From Paragonimus westermani (taxonomy: Eukaryota > Platyhelminthes > Trematoda > Plagiorchiida > Troglotrematidae), in the NCBI GenBank assembly GCA_008508345.1, contig QNGE01003551.1:17378-81377 (forward strand): a stretch of DNA of 64,000 nt, written 5' to 3'. The notes below the pieces were generated by a model. The model saw nothing but the letters and a program-made list of their open reading frames with translations, was not told the DNA's origin and ran no database searches. Position 1 is the first letter of the stretch, and the number at the start of each line of letters is the position of its first letter. Of this stretch, positions 50,421 through 62,549 are shown piece by piece. The position numbers and the translations under genes are program-made.

Positions 50421-52699
50421 ATCCTAGTCACACGCTTTGGACAGACGATAGTGTGCGAAATGATTTCGTATCACAAGTTGCACCTTACTTCTCTGTTCAC
50501 ATGGCTCAAAGGGACTCGTTGTCTTCATTGTCAATGTGCTGCATGTTGCCATGCTCATACATATCTTGGACACTGTCAGGACTATTCAGTTTGTTTCGAA
50601 ATGTCAGTTTAAAGCTTCAGTTTCGTAACATTTCGTGACCCTATTTTTTTATTTACTCTAACTTTACTTGTGAATATGAAAGAAATGTCGTGTCATTCGA
50701 GCACATATCGGAAGACAGTTTTCTTCTATCTAACAAACACAGTTTTTACCAAATTCAGTCAAAGTAGTTGATCTTTGGTAAATGTAAACGGCCGTAACCA
50801 TGATCATCGTTCAACTAGTGTATACCATTTGGAGGTGAAATTCTCGAAAATTGCCAAAACGGTCAGCTCACTCCAGTATGTTCATGTGTATTTGGTGAGA
50901 TGCTCACTGTGCGCAAACTATGGAACAGACTACGATTGGTTTACTCCTTATGTACTATTGAAGCTGTTGAAGTTTGTTTGGTATATTCACCATACCACGT
51001 TTGAAGTCATTTCGAGTATGGAATCCAATGAATTGTAACTGAGTTGATTTTAGAAAAGTGATCCAAAATTTCCTCTGTTTGTCGTTTGCAGGATGCAGTG
51101 CACCTGTTGAATTTTGTTGCATGATTATAAGCAGAGAATATAGACCTCAGTTTTCACACTAAATATAAGTATCGCATATTTATTGAAACTCGTCTTTAAC
51201 TCGCATTACTTAACACCTTCACTTAGATTCACCTGCCTTGCTCTGTTTCTTTGCTGTTGACTGATAGTTATTTCAAAAGGTCGATTCATGGTTGCTCTAG
51301 TTTGAAAGCTTTTCTTCTGAGCACTTTGAGTATCGCTTTAATTTGCTCTCAAGAGTATTTTCCTGGTAATCTAATGGTATCCTATTAATCCAAAAAAATT
51401 GAGCAGCTTTTCTGACAGTTTCATTAATCTAACCATCCGATTCAGTGTGACTGGAAGTGCCAATAACTTATCATCACAAAGAGCTTTGTTTGAAGACGAT
51501 TACAAAATTCCGTTACGTTGCTACTGTCTGCTTCCTCTTAAATGAAGAAATGCGTTTACTGGAAATAATCCGAATTCCTTACGACTGATAACTTGGGAGA
51601 AGTGGAAAAACTCGTTACATTGATTGTAGCCCGATAACGTCCCCAGTATATGATTCAATCGTTCAAAACTCGCTCAAAACTAAAATGACAAGTTTACATT
51701 TCATTGGCACTTCATTCTGTATGATCGATGTAATCTATCATCTTTCGGCATCCTCATTGATCAGTAAAGAGCGTTTGCCAGATACGCAAGTTCCCCTCAA
51801 CACTATAGGCGATTCTACTCATTCCGAACTTGATTCTGATGCCGACACGATTCACGTTCAGCCAAGTGCCTTAACACATTCACATCCTACGACGTACTCA
51901 TACATAGCGATTTTATATATATATAACTTGATGGATTTCACGTGCTGACACACTCCTAAGGGTCTTTTCAAGGCAGATCACCTTTTAACAACTGAGCCAA
52001 ACATCAATTACCTCTTTATCGATGTGTCTTTGGTTAGGATTAGGGCTACATCATTAATCTGAACATAGTGGAGAGGTCATCTAGTTTCCCCATGCACAAT
52101 TTCGAAAGAGACTACTACAAAACCAACCTATAAGAACTGACACGAGAAAGAGACGGTACAACTTAATCAGAAACTGTAACCAACTTGTAGTTATACAACA
52201 ACGGACAGTTCACCGGGAGTGAAGTCTTTGAGTGTGCCAATGGAAAAGTCCATGAAGAACATCTCAAGTCATATAGACACTAAAATCCGAGAAGGTGGTG
52301 TCCGAAGAAGCCGCTTATCTTCAGGAAAGTTTTACGGAATACTTATCTTCAGGAGGCGATTGTGTAATCCCGCGTCTGTTATTACTGCGCTCACAATGAG
52401 GCAACAACATCTGTGCCTAAAGACGAGCGCCGGTAGCTATTCATTTTGACAAATAATACCAACCCACGACTAATTTACAGCACCAAAGCTAATTGCACTA
52501 AGTGTTATACAACAACCTTAACGTTGCAAGATACTGATGGTGTCACCAGCTTTAATCTAAGACGGTCATTATTTTCGGAGTTAAGTATGGTAGTGTCTTT
52601 CTTAGTAATTAAGTCAGTATATCACTTCCTGTTGGCCTCCTGAGGACAACTATCACGCCACGTATCACGATTCAAAACCAGAAAGACTTCATGCTATCA
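50421..52699. other. No recognised feature
   Basis: The stretch just upstream of 52.7 kb might hold the N-terminal part of the jockey-like relic, but I could not support it by motif. Short open frames such as 51685-51948 (plus) are unassigned. Confidence 0.35.
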
Positions 52700-53220
52700 G
52701 GTCGTCAACCCTGACCTTATTTTCCCAGTGGTACTTAAAAGATACGCAAGAAAGCCGATAGAAACAATAAGTAAGACACTCAACCGTTTTCTGTAAATCA
52801 TGACAAACATCTGAAGGTGTATTCTCCATTTTCAAAGAGGGCGTTCACAATCAGTTTTTCCGCTACAGTCCAACGGCCCTGTTATCTGTTATTTCAAAAA
52901 TATTTAGCTGACATAATCAACGACTATCTGAGAGCTTATACTGTACACTGTGTGTCATTTTCTGACAGCTAGCATAGTCAGAAAAGACGTTTCATGTGTA
53001 ACAAAGTTTTGTGATATCAAAGAGCAACAGAGGTAAGCGAGCTGATAATGGTGTTACAGATATCTTCAAAGAATTTAACAGATTCAACTACACAAAATAT
53101 GGTGTCGATGACCCTGTATTTCTGTGGTTCAGAAAGTATACGAAAGACCGATATTCTTATGTAGACGATAATGAATTATACTCTGGCTGGCACTCTAACT
53201 CCATATGTACTTAAAGGTTT
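52700..53220 (+). mobile_element. Jockey/CR1-like non-LTR retrotransposon RT fragment
   Basis: In order on the plus strand: DLIFPVVLKRYARKPIETIS (RT motif 0 region), VFSIFKEGVHNQFFRYSPTA then LLSVISKIF (like TPIFKKGxxxxxxNYRPxSLLSVxSKIFE) at about 52820-52910, a short FSDSxHSQKRRF (like ISDSQHGFxKxRS), and KYGVDDPVFLWFRKYTKDR (53095-53151), then YSYVDD. This is the fingers and palm part of a jockey/CR1-type RT. Frameshifts and a missing palm C-terminal half show decay. It is a third non-LTR family in the window. Confidence 0.68.
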
Positions 53221-54299
53221 CAATGTAAGATCACTGTCGTTTCTATTGTTAGCCGGTGAATGATCACAACGGGCAAATCCACCGGTACTGATCTGTGATG
53301 GTTGGGGAGTTGCAGTACAGAAAGATGCAATCAGCTCATTCATTGGTGCCGTTGACCAGTACTAAATAACTAACCTTAATAGTTTTTAAATTTGGTCACG
53401 AATGATCTGAAAAATTTATTTCTATGCGCCTAACTTGTTTATTCCCATATAGCTAACTGAATACTCTTGCTAGTTCTTTTGTCTTCGAATTTGCAAGTTA
53501 TTATGCACTACTGAACAATAGGTCAGATTTAGGCGGAACTTCAACAAATATTTCCGTTCTACACACCGACACTTCTACTTGATTCTTCAATAATTCAATC
53601 TCCGTCTACCATTGCTTGATTTTTCAGTGTTTCAGGTACTTCCAGCTGTTGGACATGTCTCCTCACACTGAACCATGTTCAGCATTTTGAACATATCTTC
53701 CCATTTCGGTTCACTCCTTTATTGCTCTTTCCAATTCAATCCTAATCGGTATCAGTTCATTGTGTGTGATGATGACGTGCCCAGGCCTTTTCTCATACCT
53801 TCGTGTGATGGTCAGGCCTGTGTGCTGTTTTGATGCGGCAATCTATATTGACTACGATTAGATCCTTATAGTTCTACGCATGTCAGATGAGCCCACAAAC
53901 CCAAGCAGACAAAAATAAGTTTCGCTGATTGTTGACGATGCCAGTGTGTTATGTTTTGGCTCGGCTTGCTGTTTGTTCTTGCCTGATCAGGTTTCGTGTG
54001 TGACTTGTTTGACTCTACAATAATATTGGTCTTGCATGCGTGGCTCTCGACCTAACGAGTAGTTATTGCAATTTGGCTGTTAGTGGTGGTCCGCGTTGTC
54101 GTGTGTGTATGTGTCACCCACTAACTTGCTGTACATACTTTTGAGTCGAATGCTTTGGCTGGTGGCCCTTATCGCTCTCCTGTCTTGGTGGTGGCGTCCT
54201 GAGAGTATCCGAAGCCCATAAGAACAATAACACAACATAAACCAAATAGGACACTTCGCACAGCAAAAAGCGGGGCGCCCTGTTTGTTGTTGATCGCAG
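53221..54299. other. No recognised feature
   Basis: No open frame or repeat of note before the RTE-like element. Confidence 0.4.
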
Positions 54300-54458
54300 G
54301 GTGGTTAGCCGAAAATATGCCACCGCCAACCCCAACCTCCCCCCCCACCCACCCAACGATCATTCCAGTACGAATCAAAAAGAAGGTACTGTCCACTCGA
54401 GCCTCACTAATACGGAGACCAATCTGAGACACGTCCAGAAAAGTAAGGCGCCTCTACT

Positions 54459-55200
54459 GGGACTTGAAATATGCACACGCTGCTGGATCGATGCAGCACC
54501 ACAGGATGGTCAGAATGCCCACCGCACTGATCGTCATGAAAATGAGTCACTATTGGATCGACGTAGCAGTCCTGAGTGAGACAAGGCTTGTAGACCAAGG
54601 TAAGTTGCGGGAAGCAGGTGCTGGTTACAGGTTCCACTGGATAGGTTAACCGGCAGACGGTGCTCGGGAGCACGGTGTCTGTTTCCCAGTCGCTGATCAC
54701 ATCAATTCTTTGGTAATAGGCGAACCGCACGATATCAGCAGTCGAATGCTGTTCATGCATCTGCGACTCGGTTGTGGCAAGTTTGCCACATGTGTTAGTG
54801 TTTACAGCCCAACTATGTATCACACTGATGATCCAAATGACCAGTTCTATAATCAGCTATCGGCCACAATCCGGTCAACACTGGTGCGTGACCGACTGTT
54901 TGATCTGGGTGGCTTGAACATTCCAGTTGGGTGCGACTCGACAATCTGGCCGCCAGTCCTCGGACTCTACAGCATTAGTTCAGACGACGAGAACGGTGAT
55001 CGCCTGCTCCACTTGTGTGCTGCTTACGAGCTGACTATCGTGAACACCCGATTCCACCTGGATGCGAGCACTATCACGACTTGCACTCATCCAAGATTAG
55101 GTGATTGTGTGGCAGCGCGACATTCGTGAACTGTGTATTACGTGGGTGTTGCGAGGCGCTGAATGTAGCACGGATAATACGTTTGTCAGGACCAAAATGT
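54459..55200 (+). pseudogene. APE-type endonuclease domain of RTE-like ORF2 (copy A)
   Basis: GT-stop-NMHTLLD at the start is GTWNVRTLLD with W mutated to TGA. Then, after a frame change, WIDVAVLSETRL with LSETRL at 54572-54589 (catalytic E region), VYSPT near 54800-54814, and DLGGLNIPVG at 54902-54931 where the family has LGDFNARVG, so the key aspartate of GDFN is lost. Stops lie at 54647-54649 and 55127-55129. The D to G change and the 55127 stop are also present in copy B. The enzyme normally nicks target DNA for priming. Confidence 0.75.
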
Positions 55201-55639
55201 TTATTTATTCGTTGTAAATCATTCGGATAACGGCAAAAACCGGGTGTCAAACGACTGGGAAACTCAAAGACGAGGACTACTTTTCGAAGTGAAGTTGCCG
55301 CGTGTCTACTCCACCCTCCTCTATCCACCACCCCCGAGGGTATATGGCAATAACTCAAAGAACAGCTCACCGTATCAGTCACCAGGACGATCGGTTTTGA
55401 GAGTAAGAGACGTCCGGATTGGCTCGAGAAAATGAACGGGGCTGTATTTAAACTGAAACGAGATAAAGCAACTTTTGCTGTTTCCACCAAGGGCCCGAGC
55501 AATGAAGTGAAGAAGGTCATGTTCCGGAGTATCCACCGTCAGCTGGTCGAACGTGTTTGCGGAAACAGAGAGAACTGGTGGGAGAAGCAGGATGAGGTTT
55601 TACGATTCACTTGAGGCGATCTTCGGTCCCTTCATCCGG

Positions 55640-56795
55640 TCTATCTAAGCAGTGGTCGACGTGGACACCGGCTGTTCGTGCACCCAGCCAGACGACATCA
55701 TGAAAGTGTGGCACCAACACTTTGGTAACCTACTAAACCGCCCTGCTACCACTGACTTGGTGGCCTTGAATAGCCTTTTGCAACAAGCCGTCAAATCCTC
55801 ACCTGCTCTCACCCCGGATTCAACTGGGTGGAGAGAGCTATTAGACGACTTTGCAGCGGGTAGGCTGCAGATGAGGATGGATTGCCAGGTGAGATCCTGA
55901 AGAATGGCGGACCGGTGCTGCAATATGCACTACACCAGCTGGTTAACTTCATCTGGGAGCACGAGGTGATGCCACAATATTTCAAGGATGCCCTTATAGT
56001 ACCTTTGTTTAACGGTAAGGGTAGCAAGCAATGCACCGACAGCTATTAGGGTATGAGTTTCCTGAGCTGAGCAAGTGAAGTGCTTATCAGAATCCTTCTC
56101 AGCCGGCAGAATACAGACGTCTTGGAGACAAATAGTCCTGAATGGCAATGCGGATTCTAGGCGAGTTGCAATACAATTGATCTGGTGTTCGATGCTCGAC
56201 ACATCCAGGAAGGCCACCCGAGGTGGTTGAAACGTAGAGTATTACAACTTGCTCGAAACGTTGTGTTATTCCCAATCTGTTTATCAAGAAGTGTTGCGAA
56301 CCCAACCAGGCTTAGTATGCCCTCTGCGTGGATCTTACCGAGACCTCTGATTGCGTGAGCCGCGGGACGTTGTGGACGGTGTTTGGTAAGTTTGGATGTC
56401 CAGGCAAGTTTGTCCGTTTGACTGGGGTGTAACGTGTGAGCATGTGGGCGAAAGTGTGGTCGTGTGGACCGAATTGTAATGATCTTTACATTGTTATTGG
56501 CGTGAAGCAAGGTTATGTCTTAGTTCCAGCCATGTTTGGTTTATACTTGATTGCTAACAGTTGCAGATCAGAATCGATGGAGGATGGCATTGAGGTTGAG
56601 TACGGTGTGGATGGACGTCTGCTGAATAGTCGACGTTTCGGCACCACAACGATGTGCATGCTTCTCTGCGCAGATGATCTCGCGCTATTTGCACATAGCG
56701 AAGACGGACTTCGACGACTGACCACGGCTTTCGCCACCACGGCATCCAAATTTTGTTTCGATATCAACACAGGTAGGACGTTTTTTCATTAGACA
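55640..56795 (+). pseudogene. Reverse transcriptase domain of RTE-like ORF2 (copy A)
   Basis: DIMKVWHQHFGNLLNRPA and the segment near 55.95 kb (FKDALIVPLFNGKGSKQC) lead into SY-stop-GMSFLS (YRGISLLS), then IDLVFDARHIQE. VDLTETSDCVSRGTLW at about 56328-56375 is motif A (VDLTKAFDxV). GVKQG lies at 56499-56513 and CADDLALFAHSEDGL starts at 56667 (the YADD/FADD catalytic box, with C in place of the aromatic residue). Stops at 55645 and 56047 and several frameshifts break it. The 56047 stop is shared with copy B; the 55645 stop is not. Confidence 0.78.
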
Positions 56796-57419
56796 TTATC
56801 TTGATTGGGGTGTTTTTGCCACACCCGGAAACCGCATTGTTGATGGCTGCGCAAATTTCTGCTATTCGGGAAGGGAACTGTTAGCAGACTTATCGGAGAC
56901 CGCGAGACGCGAGCTTGTGTGGCAAAGGCTAGTGCTGCTATCGGACGTCTTGTGGAAGGCATCTGGAACAGTCACATCTTGAAGATGCTCTCTAAGCTCT
57001 TTGTCTACCGCTCACTAATGCTGTCCGTACTGTTGTGCAGCAGTGATACCTGGACATTGTAACAGCGGAATGTGCGCCACGTGGGCATCTACAAAGTCTG
57101 AGACACATTTTGAGTAGATGATGATCGGACATGACTCCGAACGTTAATGTACTGTGGACAGCGGACGTAAACAGGACTGACTTCATACTGCTGCTCATTT
57201 AGCTTTGTTGGCTAGGTCACGTTTGTCAGGTGGGCGGTGACCGAACTCCAAAACAGCTGCTGTATGAGCAGCTGAAATCAGCTAGGCGAAATCATAGGAG
57301 GATGTTGTCTAGGCAAATCTTGCACGTTTTAATCTTGGTTGTAGATGTTGGGAAGTCTTGGCGTACAACCGGACGGTCGGGAGAAATATGATGCCGGCTG
57401 AAGTCTGAAAGTTCAGTGA

Positions 57420-57590
57420 GCATTTGTTGGGCGGCCGTGAATCAAAGGGGACGGTAAGCAAGAGAACCATTGATGTCATAGGTTGTGGTGACATGACTGT
57501 ATGGTGTTGCAATGAGCGCGGCCATGAATGCGCTTGCAGGCTGGGATTAAGAGACCGCCAGTGTACTCACAGTACACCATCGGCTAGGAG
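57420..57590 (+). pseudogene. Degenerate C-terminal zinc finger of RTE-like ORF2 (copy A)
   Basis: LGGRESKGTVSKRTIDVIG followed by WCCNERGHECACRLGL aligns without gaps to the intact finger of copy C. The second zinc cysteine reads R and the first histidine reads R, so it could not bind zinc. Confidence 0.65.
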
Positions 57591-58046
57591 ACGAGTACAT
57601 CAGTCTCAAGTAGATTATGCGAGTTATTTCCATTTTTCGATCGCGTGGACTAATAACTACCGTCGTTTGGTAACTCGTCCGCTTTCCTTCTCAGAAACCG
57701 GGGTCACTTTGGCCCTTTGTCTATTCTCTATCTCATTTTTGTTTTGAGTGGTTTTGATCAGCGTTTTCTTTGTTATTTTCAGTCCAGCCTTATTTCTCGT
57801 TTCAAATCTTATCCTTTCTAAAGCGCGGTAACATATACTCTTGTCTTGGACTACTTCTTACATTATGTTTCCAATATTATCCCCCTCAGTCTAGACCTTA
57901 CTATTGTAGTCTCTGTTCCTATTTTCCGCGAGATAAGGGCTTCAGTTTTGTGCTAGTCAATCGATTAGCTCACTATCATTGCTCTACTGGACACAAAGGC
58001 CTCACTCACAAGCATTCTGGTCTTATTCCTTCGGGTTTACACAAGT
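57590..58046 (+). other. 3' UTR of RTE-like element (copy A)
   Basis: Shares blocks with the region downstream of the zinc finger in copy C: TTCTCAGAAAC, CCGCGAGATAA, CTGGACACAAA and GTCTTATTCCTTCGGGTTTA, in the same order and at similar distances (about 450 bp from the finger to the end). The match ends at GGGTTTACAC in both, which sets the element's 3' end near 58046 here and near 6437 in copy C. Confidence 0.62.
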
Positions 58047-60947
58047 AACATTGATCCAAGTACGTCGTGTTTGCTACGATTGTCAATGCCCAGTTGACCC
58101 ATGGGAAGGTAACTACTTTTTGCTAAAATGCACTTCCTTCATTTCCCCCCGGTAATTCCATTTCCAAATACATGCGCATGCCTCATCACTAATTAGTATT
58201 GCGAGCAGTACAGTGTGATCGGTCGTCTCCAATACACTACTTTTTATGAGGGCTATGCCTAGGCATTCTTTTGTTTGATTGCTCTAACGAGTTAATTTGA
58301 AAGAGACAACGTCCACCAACATGACATGAATTGTTTTCACTATATCTCACTGTTGTTCACTTAGTTTACCGACAAAATAAATGTTTATTACCCTGTTGGT
58401 GCTCTACTGTCGTGCTGGTTAAAATTAGGGCACAGCCGTCTCTAATGGCATATTGTGACCAGATTAGCGGACTGTTAACAATTATCGGAACGGGCAACTT
58501 TGGGTTTTCATTTAACCTGTACCTACGCGTTCACAGATACACACCGGAATTGGTACAATTCCACGTAATTGTTCAAGTAGTCTACGACATTCAGATTACG
58601 CGCAATTAACTTCACCATGACAGGTTTATGGGACAAAATTGTTTGGTCGTGAGTGTCGATCATGCTTTCGAGTTAATGGATCAAGCAGAGGGATGGTGAA
58701 TGTAAGCTGGATAGTAAACGTTCTCGCTGTCTTAATAGACATGTAGTTAACAGACAAGTATGCCCCAAAGGTGAATGATCGACTTTCGATCAGGACTGGA
58801 GATGTGGTAATCGAACATTTGTTCCACATAGAACAAATCGTTGTAGTGTGCATCTTCTTGAGGCTGGTTTGAGACTGTTACTTATCTCTTTCCTTTCATA
58901 GTCGCATTCCACGATCGATTTTCTCACTATTTGGACCCACTAGGTACAGGTCCTCTAAACAGGGTTTAGACCAGTTATCCTTCTTCTCTTTTCCGGTTGA
59001 CCACCTGTCGTTTTCGAATCCCACTTACTAGGGGGGATTAATGTTACTGGTGTGCACTTAGTGACCGTATAGCTAAAAAATTTGGTTCATAGCATGAAGG
59101 TTAGTTTGTTCGAATCCCGTCCAACCTATTTGTACCAAATGTGTCAAAACAAGGATTGATCCGATCGTGATAAATTAAGTGGAGAATGGGTATCATATAA
59201 CAGTCATACCTTTGCCAGCTGGGTCGTATAAGTTTGATTAATGTTCTGTTAAGAGGTCATAATTTCTCAAGAATGCACCCTGAGAGTTATCTAAAAAGAA
59301 TAACGGTTACATTAGCATAAGAAGTAGCGTCTTGTTCATCGATCAAGATAATCACATCGTATTTTATAATTAGGTAGGAACCATCGATGATCTGCCCATC
59401 AGTACACCGCTGATCGTTCTGAAGATTAAATGATTAGCATGTTTCTTTGTTAGATCCAACCAAATCAGTTTTCTTCTCAGTTTAAACGTTCACCTATGAA
59501 TATGTTTGTAAAACGTGCTTCACAGTCTACGGTGGACTACCGTGAGAGAAACGGACGCAGTACTTCAACAATTCCGTGGTCTTATGTTCGTTCATTTGGC
59601 AGGCAGCACAGCACAGAAGATAATCTAAACTTCAAACATCTATCCGTCTCATTAGAGGACAGTGGGATGGATTTGCAGTTGTCTTGTTTATATGACACAA
59701 AAAGATTCCTGTTTACTGGTGTTTATATATGCACAAGGTCCCATCAGGAAACAGTCAACATCACATTTTGTCCGGTGCCCTCCCATATGCGTGATTACAC
59801 TCTCCTGGAAAACTGCCTTCCCTCTGTCGAATACACTAAACGCTGTTTACCATGAAAGGACGGAATTAGCAATGGTTTGCTTACGATTATTACTACGGTT
59901 TGAGACCAAAGTGGCTTCTCATCGATCGATCAATCAACGCAGCACCGGAATCCAGCCTAGCAAAATTTTCTCGGTCGGTATCTGATCACTGCCTTTCCGA
60001 GGCACGCTACACTCATTTGACGTATGTGTATGTGCATGAAAAATGACTAGTTGATCAGCTTGTTGACATATTTGAGAGCTTACTGATCATTGTACTGGAA
60101 CTGTAAACGGGGTCCAAAAGGTATTGACTTTTTGACGCACAATCTGTTAGTTGGTTAGACGTGAAAAATTTGTACTAAATGGTTAAATTCGTGTGAATCA
60201 TCGTGTAATTTTGTAACTTCGTTAGAAACTGAATATAGACTTGTTTCCTTTTAAGGGGTCCTTTCGTTCAGGTTGAACACTATTCTTTGCTTCACCGGTC
60301 ATATGCAACCATCCTCCCTCTCCTCGTTAAACATCACATGGTTATTGTATGTCTCACAACTCGGTCAGACAAGCAGACAGATTATTTATCTGCTCGCAAA
60401 TGACTGCTATAAATTCGCTTTGCGTCCGGATCTGCCACTACTGAATGTCAAATTGAGTATTAATCGGTCTTATTTGACCGCTAATTTGCTGACAATATTA
60501 GGTTCTTGCAAATAAACCGGAATGCCTTGTCTGGTCTGTTTCGGTGGCCAATGTCAACCAGATTAGAATCGAGTACGTTTGAAAATAAGTTTCTTGAACC
60601 ACCACAACGCTATTTGGACAGGTGTTCACGAATCCTTTCTTTGTAGTTCTTCAACTGCGAATCGGGTTATAAATAACAAGTGAAACAGTAGGTACAATAA
60701 TACATAGGGGAATCAGACAAAAACTCTCACTGATACGTGACACCGGTACCGAACGCGTATATTACGACGCGATAACTCGTGCTGCTAAATTCAGTAGGAC
60801 ACGTTTCCATATAAACGTCACTACCGAATTATAACCTGACGACAGGCCATTATCCTTGGACGTTGTGTTACTTCGTTGTCCGGATTCATGAATTCGAAGG
60901 TCAATTTATCAAAAAAATTACGTGGACTGGTAAGTGTACAAAATTTT
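58047..60947. other. No recognised feature
   Basis: Isolated B-box-like strings (GTTCGAATCCC near 59110) lack a convincing A box. Open stretches at 58331-58609 and 59496-59855 (plus) are unassigned and show no domain. Confidence 0.4.
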
Positions 60948-62220
60948 GCAGTTTCTTTATTCAGTTTTGCAAAAGGAATTTGGTCGAAAGTGTTGTATAC
61001 TCACTGTACACTGTACTGTCTGTTGAAAGATCGCTATCTTCAGGAACGAAAGCAAAAGTCAGTCTTCGTGGCACAAAGCAAATTATACATTCAACGACAA
61101 TATGTACATGGTGAAACACTGGGTCCCTGGCCTCTTCAGCTACAGACTGTCGGCTGGCTTAGAACCTGAGGGCGCTAGGACAAGTTCACTCGGTTATCGG
61201 CCTTGCCTACGCCAAACTGACGAGGCCAATCTATCCCTTCGTATCCTAACGACGCCCATATCCACCTCCACCATATGGGTTTCTTCGAGAGTAACCACCA
61301 TCCGGTGGCACGGAACGCATCGGTCCACCAGCATAACTTTGCTGACTTCCATAGTGCCCGAACCCGTCACCCATACCGCCGTAACCCCATCCACCGCCAT
61401 TATGGGGTGCGCCTCCATAGTCCTGTCCGTGTCATGAATAACCACTGCCGCCTGAACCGTAACCGCCACCGTAAGCTCCGACAGGCATGTACCCACCACC
61501 GTAGTCACTGCCGTAGCCTTGATCGTAGCCGTGCGACTGCTGACCATAGCCGTTGCTGCTGCTTTCGTAGCGACCCACGCGCTTTCGCTTGGTCTCGTTG
61601 ATTTGCTCCTTGCTCAGGGTTTTTTTCACATCCGCACGACTATTGCCGATGTGATGTGGTTTGTAGAGAATGGCCTTGTCCACCGGATCGTAGTAGTCGA
61701 ACGTGACGAACCCAAACCCGCGAGACTCACCGGTCTCCTTACAGGTGACGATCCCACAGTCAACAATGTTTCCTTATTTGCTGAAATAACCACGCAGCTC
61801 TTCTTGGGTGACATCTTTCTTCAGGGCTCCAAAAAATAGCTTCTTCACGGTCATATGAGATTCTGGTGTCTGTGAATCCTCTCTGGGCATGGCTCGTTTG
61901 GCTTCAACAGTCTTGCCGCCTATCTCATGCGGACGATTTGCTTGTGCAGTATCGACCATATCGGGTTCTTTGTACGTGATAAAAGCGAAACCTTGCGACC
62001 GGTGAGAGACGCTATCTTTCATCACCACAACATCGACAATTTCCCCCCACTGAGAATAAAAATCTTTCAACATGCCCTCGGTTGTTTGGGGAGTGAGACC
62101 ACCAATAAACAGCTTACGAAACTGTTCAGTCCGCCTGTCATTATTTTCAGAGTTGCGACGAACCATCTTCAGACAAAGAAGCTTGAGCGACCGAGACACC
62201 AGCGAAGCAAATCATATCTG
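60948..62220 (-). pseudogene. Intronless hnRNP A/B-type RNA-binding protein pseudogene (retrocopy)
   Basis: From the ATG at 62166 a single frame of 306 codons runs to a TAG at 61246-61248 with no frameshift. It is closed by a TAA at codon 131 (61774-61776, where the family has YG after FSK) and a TGA at codon 245 (61432-61434). RRM1 has RNP2 LFIGGL (residues 19-24) and RNP1 QGFAFITY (58-65). RRM2 has LFFGAL (110-115) and RGFGFVTF (149-156), followed by the DPVDK linker and a Gly/Tyr-rich tail ending YGRR. This is the architecture of hnRNP A1/A2B1. An AATAAA lies at 60956-60961 on the minus strand, about 285 bases past the stop. No introns or long poly(A) remain. A processed pseudogene is most likely; a real single-exon gene with sequencing errors is possible. 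The family binds nascent RNA in the nucleus and affects splicing. Confidence 0.82.
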
Positions 62221-62548
62221 AGGACAACTTAGTTAAGATGAATAGCCTAAGAGATCCTTATACAGAAATCTGTCCTTTGACATGTGGTGGTAACTCGTCC
62301 ATGTACCTAGTAAAACAGTTATTTCTATTTGGCTATCACATAAGAGCGAGTTAACCAGCAAGATCGTCAACAGTATGCAACAATCAATGTTGCCTATGCT
62401 GTGTAAGGACTTATCATCTGATGTTGTGCCCTAAAGATAACTTGTTCATATTTCTCCCAAGTTTTCCATGCCTTCTTTCTCCTATTGTTGCCGAGCCGGT
62501 TGTGTTGAGGAAATCACGAGGTAACCTTGAGAAAACATTCGAGAAAAC

Positions 62549-62549
62549 N
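62549..62549. other. Single undetermined base at the end of RTE copy B
   Basis: An isolated N lies exactly where homology between copy B and copy A stops. Non-LTR copies are normally cut at the 5' end, not the 3' end as here, so a contig join at the repeat is likely. Confidence 0.7.

Larger units (their letters stand above)
54300..58046 (+). mobile_element. RTE-like non-LTR retrotransposon, near full length but dead (copy A)
   Basis: Contains, in order, an APE-type endonuclease (54.46-55.2 kb), a linker, an RT (55.9-56.8 kb), a post-RT region with a broken C2H2 finger (to about 57.6 kb) and a 3' UTR that matches copy C (to about 58.05 kb). The 5' limit is uncertain: the inverted copy B runs off the window before its 5' end, and the C-rich stretch at 54.33 kb may be 5' UTR or flank. 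Many stops and frameshifts are present. Non-LTR elements copy themselves by target-primed reverse transcription; this copy could not do so. Elements of this kind are often misannotated as craniofacial development protein 2-like genes. Confidence 0.82.

Noticed and set aside
55074..55520. 148-codon minus-strand frame, repeated at 63240-63686
   Set aside because: It looks conserved only because it is antisense within the two RTE copies; the sense strand carries the endonuclease and linker.
59085..59120. tRNA-like B box GTTCGAATCCC
   Set aside because: No convincing A box at the right distance, no cloverleaf and no second copy in the window.
60920..60940. Good plus-strand splice donor (CTG followed by GTAAGT)
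   Set aside because: The short upstream frame has no recognisable domain and no partner acceptor or exon was found.
61275..62232. Plus-strand open frames opposite the hnRNP pseudogene
   Set aside because: They are antisense shadows of a strongly biased minus-strand coding sequence.
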